Positions 1 to 8,553 of a DNA stretch of 64,000 nt are shown one piece after another. A program made the position numbers and the translations under genes. Origin of the DNA: Lysobacter ciconiae (GTDB taxonomy: Bacteria > Pseudomonadota > Gammaproteobacteria > Xanthomonadales > Xanthomonadaceae); the NCBI RefSeq assembly GCF_015209725.1, contig NZ_CP063656.1, positions 1,347,001 to 1,411,000 on the forward strand, read 5' to 3'. Position 1 is the first letter of the stretch. Every line of letters begins with the position of its first letter. The notes beneath the pieces were generated by a model. That model was not told where the DNA came from. It saw nothing but the letters and a program-made list of their open reading frames with translations, and made no database searches.

Positions 1-478
1 TCGCCGGCAGGCCGATGCTGATGCCCAGTGTGTTGCCGGACATGATCACCGTGATGGCCTTGCCGTGCATGTGCTCGGGAACAAGTCTTGTCCCGTAGGC
101 GGCGATCATCGGCCACATCACGCCCGCGCAGATGCCGCCGACAATCCGCGCCCCGATGATGATGGGATAGGAAGAGGACACGCCCACCACCACGTTGGAC
201 ACCGCGAAGCCGATCAGCAGTGCCATCAGCAACGCCTTGCGGTTGAAGGCGAGGGTCGCGCTGATCAAGGGAATGGCGGCGACGGCGGAGGCCAGCGCAT
301 AGATGCCCACCAGAAACCCGACGTCACTTTCCTCAATCCCGAGCCCGTCGGTCATCTGGGGGAGGATGCCCGAGGGGACGAGCTCGGAAAGGATTCCCAC
401 GAACGTGACGCTGGCCATGAGGCCAAGGACAAACCAGGAAAAGGTCGGCTTGTCGGAGGAGGGGGCAGTGGCGGACAA
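1..478 (-). CDS. MFS transporter, C-terminal part missing at window edge
   Basis: Reading the minus strand from a TTG at 478 gives an open frame to the left edge. The protein has a short polar N-terminus, then hydrophobic segments typical of the first five or so helices of a major facilitator transporter, with FVGILSELVPSGILPQMTDG in helix 1, IYALASAVAAIPL in helix 2 and GARIVGGICAGVMWPMIAAY in helix 4. This pattern is like the AraJ/YdhP-type drug or sugar efflux subgroup; the substrate is not predictable. No ATG lies near the start, but AAGGAG sits six bases before the TTG, so the TTG start is well supported. The gene is incomplete because the window begins inside it. Family assignment is confident, function is not. 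Confidence 0.8.
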   Translation of the reverse strand, partial: MSATAPSSDKPTFSWFVLGLMASVTFVGILSELVPSGILPQMTDGLGIEESDVGFLVGIYALASAVAAIPLISATLAFNRKALLMALLIGFAVSNVVVGVSSSYPIIIGARIVGGICAGVMWPMIAAYGTRLVPEHMHGKAITVIMSGNTLGISIGLPA

Positions 479-482
479 AGTA

Positions 483-490
483 CTCTCCTT
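483..490 (-). promoter_or_regulatory. Shine-Dalgarno fixing a TTG start
   Basis: AAGGAGAG on the minus strand lies just upstream of TTG 478-476 and decides the start of the MFS gene, for which no ATG is available upstream of the first membrane segment. Confidence 0.6.
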
Positions 491-597
491 GTAGGCGAGC
501 AGTCCGGCTCCAGGCGTCTGGTAATGGGTGGAATCTGGACGACCCGCCGAGCCAAGCTCGGCGGAGGCACGTTACCTGCAGGTGAACGTCCGGAGCG

Positions 598-1497
598 TCA
601 GGACATCGGCTCGGGTTCACGCAGCTCGCCGATCTTCGGCGGCAGCGGGATGAATTCCTGGTTGTCCAGGTCCGGCAGTTTCATGCGCCCCGCGGACCAG
701 TCCTCGCGCGCCTGGTCGATGCGTTCCTTCGAGGAGGACACGAAGTTCCAGTCGATGTAGCGCGGCCCGACCGGATCGCCGCCCAACGCCATCACCACCG
801 CGTCGCCGTCGGCGGTGATGGTTGCCGCCTTGCCGGGAGCGAGGACGGCCATGAACCCTTGCTCGATGCGCTGACCGTCCAGATCCACTGCGCCTCGTGC
901 CACGTAGACCGCACGCTCCGGGTATTCCGCCGGCAGCGAGACCCGGGCGCCGCCCCGCATGTCCCAGTGGACATAGAACTGGGGAGATTCGGTCCGCACC
1001 GGCGAGCCCACGCCCGACAGGCTCCCCGCAATCAGTCGGCCGACCACCCCATCGGCGTCAAAGACCGGCAGCGCTGCGCTGTCGTAGTGCCAGAACCCAG
1101 GGTCCATTTCCTCACGCTCGTCGGGCAGCGCGACCCAGGCCTGGATGCCGTCCAGCAGGCCGCCTTCGCGACGCAGCCGCTCGAAGCGCTCCGAATGGGT
1201 GATTCCGCTGCCGGCGGTCATCAGGTTGACCTCGTTGGGTCCGACCGGTTGCTCCGATCCAACACTGTCGCGATGCATGATCTCGCCATCGAACAGATAG
1301 GTCAGGGTGGACAGACCGATGTGCGGATGCGGGCGCACATCCGCCTCGCGGGGCAGGCCGGGCGCCATGTCCTTGGGGCCCATGCGGTCAAAGAAAATGT
1401 ACGGGCCCACCATGCGGCGCTGCGCGAACGGAAGCACGCGTCCGACTTCGAAACTGCCGAGGTCACGGGTGCGCTGCTGGATGACAAGTTCGATCAC
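598..1497 (-). CDS. Pirin family protein
   Basis: A 299-residue bicupin protein of the pirin family. The N-terminal cupin has the metal-site pattern HPHIGLSTLTYLFDG (two histidines near residues 57-59) and GSGITHSERF (third histidine and glutamate near residue 100), which match the four iron ligands of pirin and of the quercetinase-like YhhW. Bacterial pirins have reported roles as quercetin dioxygenases or as redox-sensitive binding partners, so the exact role is open. The gene lies 18 bases behind the flavin-dependent reductase gene in the same direction and is probably cotranscribed with it. Length is normal for the family. Confidence 0.9.
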   Translation of the reverse strand: MIELVIQQRTRDLGSFEVGRVLPFAQRRMVGPYIFFDRMGPKDMAPGLPREADVRPHPHIGLSTLTYLFDGEIMHRDSVGSEQPVGPNEVNLMTAGSGITHSERFERLRREGGLLDGIQAWVALPDEREEMDPGFWHYDSAALPVFDADGVVGRLIAGSLSGVGSPVRTESPQFYVHWDMRGGARVSLPAEYPERAVYVARGAVDLDGQRIEQGFMAVLAPGKAATITADGDAVVMALGGDPVGPRYIDWNFVSSSKERIDQAREDWSAGRMKLPDLDNQEFIPLPPKIGELREPEPMS

Positions 1498-1515
1498 GCA
1501 GGTATTCCTTCTGAC

Positions 1516-2088
1516 TCAGCTGTCCGCCGGCACCTTGCTCAGCATGTGCTCGATGTGCTCGTGGAAGGACTTGAGGTAGTTGCCGAGAAACTTCGCGGTG
1601 GACTCGTTGGCGATCTCGCCGGCGTCGTTGATCATCCCGTCCTTGAAGTGGATGTAGGCCTCGGGGGAATTCATCTGCGGGGAGTCGAGGAAGCCCAGGA
1701 TGCTGCGCAGGTGCTGCTGGCATACCGCGGTCCCGATCGCGCCGATCGATGCACCGACCACGGCGGACGGAATCCCGGCAAACGAGTTGGTTCCCCAAGG
1801 GCGGCTGGCCCAGTCGAACGCGTTCTTCAGCCCGCCCGGAACGGAGCGGTTGTACTCCGGCGTCACGATCAGGATCGCATCGCAGCTCTCGATGTCCTTC
1901 TTGAATTTGCGTCCGACCTCCGGGTAGTCCGGGTCGTAGTCGTAACTGTAGATCGGCAGGTCGCGGTAGGAGATCTCTTCGAACTGCAACGCTTCCGGTG
2001 CCAGCTTGAACATCGCATTGGCCAGCTTCCGGTTGATCGATTCGGTGGCCATGCTGCCAATCAGGTACCCAACTTTGTACGTCTTCAT
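1516..2088 (-). CDS. NAD(P)H-dependent FMN reductase family protein
   Basis: A 190-residue flavodoxin-like protein of the NADPH-dependent FMN reductase family. The phosphate-binding loop near the N-terminus reads GSMATESINRKLA, and PEYNRSVPGGLKNAFDW near residue 78 is the second flavin-contacting segment typical of chromate/quinone reductases and azoreductases such as ChrR or YieF. It likely uses NAD(P)H to reduce quinones or small electrophiles in the cytoplasm. An AAGGAGCT ribosome site precedes the ATG. The pirin gene follows by 18 bases, so the two may form a small redox or detoxification operon. A perfect palindrome (2109-2126) sits just upstream. Confidence 0.88.
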   Translation of the reverse strand: MKTYKVGYLIGSMATESINRKLANAMFKLAPEALQFEEISYRDLPIYSYDYDPDYPEVGRKFKKDIESCDAILIVTPEYNRSVPGGLKNAFDWASRPWGTNSFAGIPSAVVGASIGAIGTAVCQQHLRSILGFLDSPQMNSPEAYIHFKDGMINDAGEIANESTAKFLGNYLKSFHEHIEHMLSKVPADS

Positions 2089-2108
2089 CGCTCAGCTCCT
2101 TGTGCCCG

Positions 2109-2126
2109 ACGGGAGGGACCTCCCGT
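2109..2126. repeat. 8-bp perfect inverted repeat between divergent genes
   Basis: ACGGGAGG and CCTCCCGT are exact reverse complements separated by GA. The element lies in the 79-base gap between the reductase gene (minus) and the MFS gene (plus), beside -10-like AT-rich hexamers on both strands. It could be an operator for one or both genes or a leader hairpin. Confidence 0.4.
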
Positions 2127-2167
2127 AGTATCTGGGACCCTTATACGGCCGGGGCAGTAACGGATCG

Positions 2168-3505
2168 ATGAAACACCTTAGCGCCACCGAGCGTCTCTAC
2201 GCGCTGGTCGCCAATGAAGAGGACGCGCGCGTCTGCACCGACATCAGCGAGGATGCGTGCAGGGAGGTGCCCGGCAACTTCTTCCGCATCATCGTCGCCA
2301 GCATGTTCACCAAGATCGGCGACCTGCTGATCAACCCCAAGACCGTGCTGGCGTGGCTGATCGTGGCGGTCGGTGCGCCCCAGGCACTGGTCGGGGTGCT
2401 GGTGCCGATCCGCGAGTCCGGCTCGCTGATTCCGCAGCTGGTGATCGGCGCCTGGGTGCGCCGGCACCCGGTCCGCAAATGGTTCTGGGTGATGGGCGCG
2501 ATCCTGCAGGGGCTGGCCGTGCTCGGCATGGCCCTGGCCGTTTGGCTTCTGGAGGGTGTGCCGGCGGCCCTGACGGTGGTGGGTCTGCTGGTGGTGTTCA
2601 GCGTCAGCCGCGGGTTTTGCTCGGTGGCCATGAAGGACGTGCAGGGCAAGACGGTGCCGAGGTCCCGGCGGGGACGCCTCGCCGGGTTGGCTTCCACTCT
2701 GTCGGGCGTGGTCGCGCTGATCGTCGGGCTGCTGCTGTTTGAGGGCGGCAGTGATCCCAGCATGCGTTTTTACTCATTCCTCCTGCTGGCGGCCGGGCTG
2801 TGCTGGTTTGTGGCGGCTGCGGTGTTTGCCGGATTGGATGAGTTCGAGGGCGAGACGGCCGGTGGTGGCAACGCCCTGCGGGAGGCCGTCAGCAGCCTCA
2901 GCCTGCTGGGGCGCGATGCGCCCTTTCGCAACTTCGTGATCGCCCGGGCATTCCTGCTGGCGTCCGCCCTGGGTTCGCCGTTCGTGGTGGTACTCGCCCA
3001 GCAGAGGGATGAAAGCGCCGTGCTGCTGGGCGGCTTCGTCGTCGCATCCGGGCTGGCCAGCGCGGTCAGCGCAAGCGTGTGGGGCTTCATGGCTGACGCG
3101 TCCAGCCGCCAGGTAATGATCCTGGGCGGCGGTCTGGCCGCCGCGGTGTGCCTGTTCGTCGCCGGACTGACGCTGCTGAGTCCCACGTGGCGCGTCGGCG
3201 GATGGTTCTATCCCGGGGCGTTTTTTGTGTTGGCGATCGCCCATTCCGGTGTACGCATCGGTCGCAAGACCTACCTGGTGGACATGGCCGAGGGCAACCG
3301 GCGCACCGACTACACGGCGGTCAGCAACACCGTGATCGGGGTGCTGCTGCTGGTGACCGGTGGCCTCAGCGCGGCCGTGGCCATGCTGGGCACTTCCTGG
3401 GCCTTGCTCCTGCTCGGGGCCATGGGCCTGCTCGGGACAGCGTGGTCGTGGCGCTTGCCCGAAGTCTCCCGCACGGAGGCCAACACCGCCGATGACGGCG
3501 AGTGA
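2168..3505 (+). CDS. MFS-like multi-pass transporter
   Basis: A 445-residue integral membrane protein with about twelve hydrophobic segments and an MFS-like layout: a charged cytoplasmic loop near residues 155-180 (KDVQGKTVPRSRRGRLAG) and a second-half signature around residues 375-395 (GNRRTDYTAVSNTVIG). It has an unusual 45-residue hydrophilic N-terminal extension (ERLYALVANEEDARVCTDIS) before the first helix, which ordinary MFS pumps lack. No substrate can be assigned. It is divergent from the FMN-reductase/pirin pair and converges with the porin gene, so it looks monocistronic. There is no strong ribosome site before the ATG. Confidence 0.75.
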   Translation: MKHLSATERLYALVANEEDARVCTDISEDACREVPGNFFRIIVASMFTKIGDLLINPKTVLAWLIVAVGAPQALVGVLVPIRESGSLIPQLVIGAWVRRHPVRKWFWVMGAILQGLAVLGMALAVWLLEGVPAALTVVGLLVVFSVSRGFCSVAMKDVQGKTVPRSRRGRLAGLASTLSGVVALIVGLLLFEGGSDPSMRFYSFLLLAAGLCWFVAAAVFAGLDEFEGETAGGGNALREAVSSLSLLGRDAPFRNFVIARAFLLASALGSPFVVVLAQQRDESAVLLGGFVVASGLASAVSASVWGFMADASSRQVMILGGGLAAAVCLFVAGLTLLSPTWRVGGWFYPGAFFVLAIAHSGVRIGRKTYLVDMAEGNRRTDYTAVSNTVIGVLLLVTGGLSAAVAMLGTSWALLLLGAMGLLGTAWSWRLPEVSRTEANTADDGE

Positions 3506-3524
3506 TGAGACCGGATGATGCGCG

Positions 3525-4832
3525 TCAGAACGCGATGCTGCTCTTCAGCCCGAACACCAGGGCGTTGTCGTGCTCGCGGTTCCCGCCCGGGTGGCGGACG
3601 TACTGCAGGTTCGGTCGCAGGGTGACGGACGATAGCGGACGCCAGCCGTAGAAAACTTCGGCGACGTATTCGTTGCCATCCATCACCGGCCCCGCATTCG
3701 CGGGATGCAACTGGTTGTACAGCCGCTGATGGTCGGCCGCGCGGCCGTTGGCGTGGGTGGCGCCAACCGCGAAGCCCGCCGAGTCCTCCGCGCGTCCGAA
3801 CAGTCCCTGGTATTGCACGCCCAGCGCGATCTGGCGGTCGGTGGCGGAGGTGTCCCGATCGGCTTGCGTGACATTGAGGAAAACCGTGGCGCCTGAATCC
3901 CCGGTCCCGCTGATCTTCTGCTGGAAGCTCAGGTAGGCGCCGTCGCGATGACTGTGTTGCAGCGGTTCGCCGTCACTGAGCGCGATCGGCTGCCGATGGC
4001 GGTCCCAGTACAGATCGGACCCTTCCGCGCTGCTGTACCACGCGCCGACCTTGTAGTTGCCGGCCCGCCCGTTGAACTGCGGCTTCCAGACGAACTCCAG
4101 CGGGATCAGCACGCCTGTCGTGCCGTCGGGGAAATCCGGCTTCCAGCCGTTGCGGCGCGCGTAGCCGTCATCCACGTATTTGGGATTGACCTGGTACGCG
4201 CCGATCTGCACATAGGTGCTTTCAGTGGTGTTGAGCTTCAAGCGCGTCGCCCACTGGCTCGTGGGCCAGTTCACCCAGTAGTCGCCGACGATGCTGCCGG
4301 GCTGGGCGCCGCAGAAGGTGAGGTTCTGGAAATTGCAGGAGAACTGGTGGAAATCCTCTCCCACCGGCAGCCGTCCGATGCGCCAGTCCAGCCTGCCGTC
4401 CAGGAAGCTCTGGCCCAGGGCGAGGACGGTCAGGTGCAGCGTCTGGCCGCGACCGTAGACTTCCTGCAGCAGCTGGTTGTTGCCGATCTGCGCATCGGCG
4501 CCCAGATCCCGGCCGTTGCGCTGGGTATAGACGATCTGGAACCGGCTACCGCGCCAGCCCCACAGCGATTCCAGGTCGAGGTTGGCGCCCAGCTTCCACT
4601 GGTCGGCGTAGCGCGTCAGGCGGCGCGTGCCACCGGAGAAGTTGTGCGCGATCTCGCTGTCGTAGCCGATGTCGAACACGAGCCCTTTGTCGGCAAGCCG
4701 GGTTCTGCTTCCGTCCCAGTCGCCGAACAGGTAAGGGCTCTCGGCAGCGTGCGCCGACGAGCAGGAGCACAGGCTGATCCAGATGAACGCGACAAGCGCC
4801 CGGGTGATCGACGTGTACGCACCTGTCGTCAT
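3525..4832 (-). CDS. Carbohydrate-selective porin, OprB family
   Basis: A 435-residue outer-membrane beta-barrel of the OprB family, which lets sugars diffuse into the periplasm. A signal peptide (about residues 1-28, ending SSAHA-AES) is followed by the family's typical start YLFGDWDGSRTRLADKGL. Many alternating aromatic strands follow, and the protein ends in phenylalanine (SSIAF), as barrel proteins do. The frame is open far upstream, but the ATG at 4832 has an AGGAGCC ribosome site and is followed directly by the signal peptide, so I chose it. It is divergent from the FAD dehydrogenase genes, which suggests it admits their substrate. Confidence 0.88.
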   Translation of the reverse strand: MTTGAYTSITRALVAFIWISLCSCSSAHAAESPYLFGDWDGSRTRLADKGLVFDIGYDSEIAHNFSGGTRRLTRYADQWKLGANLDLESLWGWRGSRFQIVYTQRNGRDLGADAQIGNNQLLQEVYGRGQTLHLTVLALGQSFLDGRLDWRIGRLPVGEDFHQFSCNFQNLTFCGAQPGSIVGDYWVNWPTSQWATRLKLNTTESTYVQIGAYQVNPKYVDDGYARRNGWKPDFPDGTTGVLIPLEFVWKPQFNGRAGNYKVGAWYSSAEGSDLYWDRHRQPIALSDGEPLQHSHRDGAYLSFQQKISGTGDSGATVFLNVTQADRDTSATDRQIALGVQYQGLFGRAEDSAGFAVGATHANGRAADHQRLYNQLHPANAGPVMDGNEYVAEVFYGWRPLSSVTLRPNLQYVRHPGGNREHDNALVFGLKSSIAF

Positions 4833-4923
4833 TGAAGGCTCCTGATGTAGGGTGGAAACGAAGTCGGGTTTCTGCGTGCAACGACCTCTATCTGCTGCAT
4901 CTTTTCGATTCGTGTCCTTGCCT

Positions 4924-4927
4924 GGAG
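4924..4927 (+). promoter_or_regulatory. Shine-Dalgarno fixing a TTG start
   Basis: GGAG lies six bases before TTG 4934 and supports that start for the dehydrogenase small subunit. The upstream in-frame ATG at 4832 would overlap the start of the divergent porin gene and add an unlikely N-terminus. Confidence 0.5.
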
Positions 4928-4933
4928 TATGCC

Positions 4934-5485
4934 TTGTCTGATGACCGCTCAAGTCCTGCCAGCTCGGTGAATCGATCCACTGACCTGGGTCGTCGGCGTT
5001 TTCTTGCCGTCTCCGCACTTGCCGCCTCGGTCGCCGTCGCGGTGGGCGCTTCGCCTGGTCTGGCACAAGGGGTGGTCGCCGCGACCGAGGTCGATCCGGA
5101 CTTTGTCGAACTGTCACGTTTCCTCACCGCGCGGCCGGAGCTGGACGCACGCATCGTGGCGCGCGCCCACCAGGGGCTGACCCAGGCGCACACCGGTTTC
5201 GCTGCGCAATGGGCAGCGCTGGACCGCGCGATCTCCGGGGCCAAGCTGGCCGATGTCGATGCGTTCGCCGCATCCGACCTGTACGGCGATCCCGCGCTCA
5301 GGGGCACGGCCATGGCGATCATCTCCGCGTTCTACCTCGGGCAGGTGGGGCAGGGCGACGACGCGACCCTGGTCAGTTTCGAGAAGGCGCTGATGTTCCA
5401 GCCGACCGAGGGAATCATCGTCATCCCTACCTACGCGCTGGGTGGACCGAATTACTGGGACGACCTTGTCCTGCCCGCCGAATGA
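4934..5485 (+). CDS. FAD-dependent sugar dehydrogenase, small (gamma) subunit
   Basis: A 183-residue protein of the gluconate 2-dehydrogenase subunit 3 / sorbitol-fructose dehydrogenase small-subunit family. It carries a twin-arginine signal (GRRRFLAVSALAASVAV) ending near AQG, as in homologues that help fold the FAD subunit and carry it across the inner membrane through Tat. The rest is a helical domain ending with ALGGPNYWDDLV, a typical C-terminus for the family. A TTG start is chosen because of its ribosome site. The GMC catalytic subunit starts 21 bases later and the cytochrome subunit follows, giving the order known for membrane-bound sugar and polyol dehydrogenases. Confidence 0.85.
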   Translation: MSDDRSSPASSVNRSTDLGRRRFLAVSALAASVAVAVGASPGLAQGVVAATEVDPDFVELSRFLTARPELDARIVARAHQGLTQAHTGFAAQWAALDRAISGAKLADVDAFAASDLYGDPALRGTAMAIISAFYLGQVGQGDDATLVSFEKALMFQPTEGIIVIPTYALGGPNYWDDLVLPAE

Positions 5486-5506
5486 GCAACTCCTGAGGAT
5501 CTGAGC

Positions 5507-7105
5507 ATGTCCACAACCTACGATGCCGATGTCATCGTCGTCGGCTCCGGAGTGCTGGGCAGCGTTGCCGCGCACAGTCTGGTGACCGCCGGCAAGTCGG
5601 TGATCATCCTGGAAGCCGGACCCCGCGTGCCGCGCTGGAAGATCGTCGAGAACTACCGCAACCGCCCCAACAAGCTGGACTACAACGCGCCGTACCCGGA
5701 CCAGCCCTGGGCGCCCAAATCCTCCGGCGGTCCCTACGCCGATGACTACCTGCAGAATGTCGGCCCGTTCACGCTCAAGCCGGGCATGTTGCGGCTGGTC
5801 GGTGGCACGACCTGGCATTACGCCGGTGCGGCGTGGCGCTACATTCCCAACGATTTCAAGATCAGGACGCTGTACGGCGTCGGCCGCGATTGGCCGATCG
5901 ACTACGACGATTTGGAGCCGTGGTACCAGCTGGCCGAGGAGGCGATGGGTGTCTCGGGCAGCGAAACCGACGACCAGAGCGGCCAGGGCGGCGCGCCTTT
6001 CCCGCCGCGCTCCAAGCCGTATCCGATGCCGATGCGGCCGTGGACTCATTACACCAAGCGCCTGTCGGAGACGTTCAGCGCTGCGGGCCATCACTTCATC
6101 GATGAGCCCAACTCCACCAATTCCCAGCCCTACGACGGTCGGCCGGCTTGCAGTGGCAACAACAACTGCATGCCGATCTGCCCGATCGGTGCGCTGTATT
6201 CGGGCGAGGTGCACGCCTACAAGGCCGAGCGCGCCGGCGCAAAACTGCTGGAGAACTCGGTCGCCTGGAAGCTGGAGAAGGGCGCCGGCGGCAAGATCGT
6301 GGCGGTGCACTACAAGTCGCCGGAGGGCAAGTCGACCCGCATCACGGCCAAGTACTTCATCGTCGCCGCCCACGGCGTCGAGACACCCAAGCTGCTGTTG
6401 ATGTCCGAGGTCGCCAACTCCTCCGACCAGGTCGGACGCAACCTGATGGACCACACGGGCATCGCGTTGAACATGCTCACCAAGGAAGCGTTGTGGCCGG
6501 GCCAGGGCCCGGTGCAACAAGGCGGCATCTTCGATCGGCGCGATGGCGAACACCGCAGGCAATACGCCGCGATCAAGCACTCACCGCGCAACGGAATCGC
6601 CAACCAGCTGGTCACCGAACCGCTGCTGGAGGAGGGCTTGATGGGCAGCGAGCTGGACCGCCGCATCCGCCATGACGCCGCGCGCTTTGTCGAGATTTCC
6701 ACCACCTTCGAGATCCTGCCGCTGCCGCAGAACCGCATCACGCTGAGCCCGAAGAAGGACGCGATCGGCCTGCCCAAGCCGCAGATCTATTACGACGTGG
6801 ACGATTACTTCCGTACCGCCGTCGACGTGGCCAAGCAGGACTACCAGCGTTTCGTGAAGCTGTTCGAAGCCAAGCTGCTCGATGACGACAGCGGTCCGCA
6901 GAACCGCGACCACATCATGGGCACCGTGATCATGGGCAGCGACCCGGCCGATTCGGTCGTGGATGGCGATTGCCGCACGCACGACCACCCCAACCTGTTT
7001 CTGGCCACCACCGGTGTGATCCCGGCCTCCGGGGTGATCAACCCGACCCTGACCGGCGCGGCACTCGCCTTGCGCGCCGCCGACGTCATCCGCCGCGAAA
7101 TATGA
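5507..7105 (+). CDS. GMC-family FAD dehydrogenase, catalytic subunit (sugar/polyol/gluconate type)
   Basis: A 532-residue glucose-methanol-choline oxidoreductase. The N-terminal FAD-binding loop is VIVVGSGVLGSVAA with a following acidic residue (IILEAG). Near residues 210-230 a cysteine-rich segment (GNNNCMPICPIGA) matches the one seen in fructose, sorbitol and gluconate dehydrogenases. The C-terminus has the GMC signature region (HDHPNLFLATTGVIPASGVINPT), which carries the active-site histidine and asparagine pair of the family. It would oxidise a sugar, polyol or sugar acid in the periplasm and pass electrons to the cytochrome subunit encoded next. The exact substrate cannot be read from sequence. 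Confidence 0.9.
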   Translation: MSTTYDADVIVVGSGVLGSVAAHSLVTAGKSVIILEAGPRVPRWKIVENYRNRPNKLDYNAPYPDQPWAPKSSGGPYADDYLQNVGPFTLKPGMLRLVGGTTWHYAGAAWRYIPNDFKIRTLYGVGRDWPIDYDDLEPWYQLAEEAMGVSGSETDDQSGQGGAPFPPRSKPYPMPMRPWTHYTKRLSETFSAAGHHFIDEPNSTNSQPYDGRPACSGNNNCMPICPIGALYSGEVHAYKAERAGAKLLENSVAWKLEKGAGGKIVAVHYKSPEGKSTRITAKYFIVAAHGVETPKLLLMSEVANSSDQVGRNLMDHTGIALNMLTKEALWPGQGPVQQGGIFDRRDGEHRRQYAAIKHSPRNGIANQLVTEPLLEEGLMGSELDRRIRHDAARFVEISTTFEILPLPQNRITLSPKKDAIGLPKPQIYYDVDDYFRTAVDVAKQDYQRFVKLFEAKLLDDDSGPQNRDHIMGTVIMGSDPADSVVDGDCRTHDHPNLFLATTGVIPASGVINPTLTGAALALRAADVIRREI

Positions 7106-7122
7106 CCATGCGAGGAGCCCCC

Positions 7123-8514
7123 ATGCCCATGGCGTCGTCTGATCTGGTCCGGCGGATAGTGCTGCTGGTGGTGCTGTGCGTCAGCGGCGGCGCGATGGCG
7201 CAGACGGGACAGGACACGAGCCTCGTGGAGCGGGGCCGCTACCTGGCCACCGCAGCGGACTGCGTCGCCTGCCACACGACCGACCCGGCCAAGCCGTTCG
7301 CCGGAGGCGTCTCGATCCCCACGCCGTTCGGCCAGATCGTCGCGCCCAACATCACGCCCGATCCCGACACCGGCATCGGCAAATGGACCGACGAGGAGTT
7401 CTATCGGGCGATGCACGAGGGGGTGGGCAGGAATGGCGAGAACCTGTACCCGGCGTTCCCCTACGACGCCTTCACCAAGCTCTCGCGCGAGGACGTGCTG
7501 GCCATCAAGGCCTATCTGTTCAGCCTGCCGGCGATGAGCCAGGACAATCCGGTCAGCGAACTGGGCTTTCCGTTCAACCAGCGCTGGATCCTGTCGGGCT
7601 GGAAGCTGCTGAACCTGCGCAAGGGCGAGATGAAGCCCGAACCGGCGCAGGATGATGCATGGAACCGTGGCGCGTATCTGGTCGAGGCGCTCGCGCATTG
7701 CGGCACCTGCCACACGCCGCGCGACTTCAGCATGGGCAGCGACGAGAGCCGGAAGTTCGGCGGCGGCGCGGTCGGCAGCTGGCAGGCCTACAACATCACC
7801 CCTGATCCGGTCAGCGGTATTGGCGACTGGAGCGACGATGAGCTGGTGGAGTACATGCGCACCGGCATGGTCGCCGGCAAGGGCGGCGCCGCCGGCGGGA
7901 TGGGCGAGGCGGTCGAGCATTCGCTGAGCAAACTGCCCGAGCAGGACCTGCGTGACATCGTCACCTACCTGCGCGCGCAGAAGCCGGTTCGCGATCCGGC
8001 CGACGAAAAGCCGCGCCACGGTTGGGGCGCGCCGAGCGAGGATGTCAGCGCGTTCCGCGGCGACGAGACCGGTGACGACCCCGATGGTCGGGCGATCTTC
8101 TACGGTGCGTGTTCCTCGTGCCATGGCATGGCGGGCGCCGGCACCGATGACGGAGAATTCCCGCCGCTGTTCCGCAACACCGTCGTCGGTGCCAGGCAGG
8201 CGAACAACCTGGTCATGGCCATCCTTGAAGGCGTCCATCGAACCGTCGATGGCGAGACCGTCAGCATGGAGGCCTTCGAGCACAAGCTGACCAGCGCCGA
8301 GGTGGCCGCGGTCAGCAACTACGTGCTGAAAACCTACGGCAATCCGGCCGGCGCAACGGTCGATGCGGCAATGGTCGATGAGCTGCGCAGGAACGCCGGT
8401 GAGCAACCGCTGGTGGCAAAGCTCGCCATGCCGGGGCTGATCATCGGTGTGATCGTCATCCTCGCCCTGGTGTTCTGGTTGCTGACCCGACGCAGGCGGC
8501 GCTCGCTCCGCTGA
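7123..8514 (+). CDS. Membrane-bound tri-heme cytochrome c subunit of the dehydrogenase
   Basis: A 463-residue protein with a signal peptide ending at AMAQ, three heme-c attachment sites (CVACH near residue 48, CGTCH near 195, CSSCH near 330) and a C-terminal membrane anchor (GLIIGVIVILALVFWLL) followed by a very basic tail. This is the layout of the cytochrome subunit of alcohol, sorbitol, fructose and gluconate dehydrogenases, which passes electrons to ubiquinone. I chose ATG 7123 because GAGGAG lies six bases before it. ATG 7102 overlaps the previous stop as ATGA but has no ribosome site. Heme loading would depend on the ccm operon further on. Confidence 0.9.
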   Translation: MPMASSDLVRRIVLLVVLCVSGGAMAQTGQDTSLVERGRYLATAADCVACHTTDPAKPFAGGVSIPTPFGQIVAPNITPDPDTGIGKWTDEEFYRAMHEGVGRNGENLYPAFPYDAFTKLSREDVLAIKAYLFSLPAMSQDNPVSELGFPFNQRWILSGWKLLNLRKGEMKPEPAQDDAWNRGAYLVEALAHCGTCHTPRDFSMGSDESRKFGGGAVGSWQAYNITPDPVSGIGDWSDDELVEYMRTGMVAGKGGAAGGMGEAVEHSLSKLPEQDLRDIVTYLRAQKPVRDPADEKPRHGWGAPSEDVSAFRGDETGDDPDGRAIFYGACSSCHGMAGAGTDDGEFPPLFRNTVVGARQANNLVMAILEGVHRTVDGETVSMEAFEHKLTSAEVAAVSNYVLKTYGNPAGATVDAAMVDELRRNAGEQPLVAKLAMPGLIIGVIVILALVFWLLTRRRRRSLR

Positions 8515-8553
8515 AGGCTCTGCCAGCCTCGGAAGGCCAAGGAGAAGCGCAGC

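Noticed and set aside
859..2160. A long plus-strand ORF (over 400 codons) across the pirin and reductase genes
   Set aside because: It lies opposite two well-recognised genes, has no recognisable domain, and its composition is that of an antisense shadow in high-GC DNA.
6841..8406. A minus-strand ORF of over 500 codons opposite the cytochrome subunit
   Set aside because: The plus-strand gene has three heme sites, a signal peptide and an anchor, while the minus frame has nothing recognisable.
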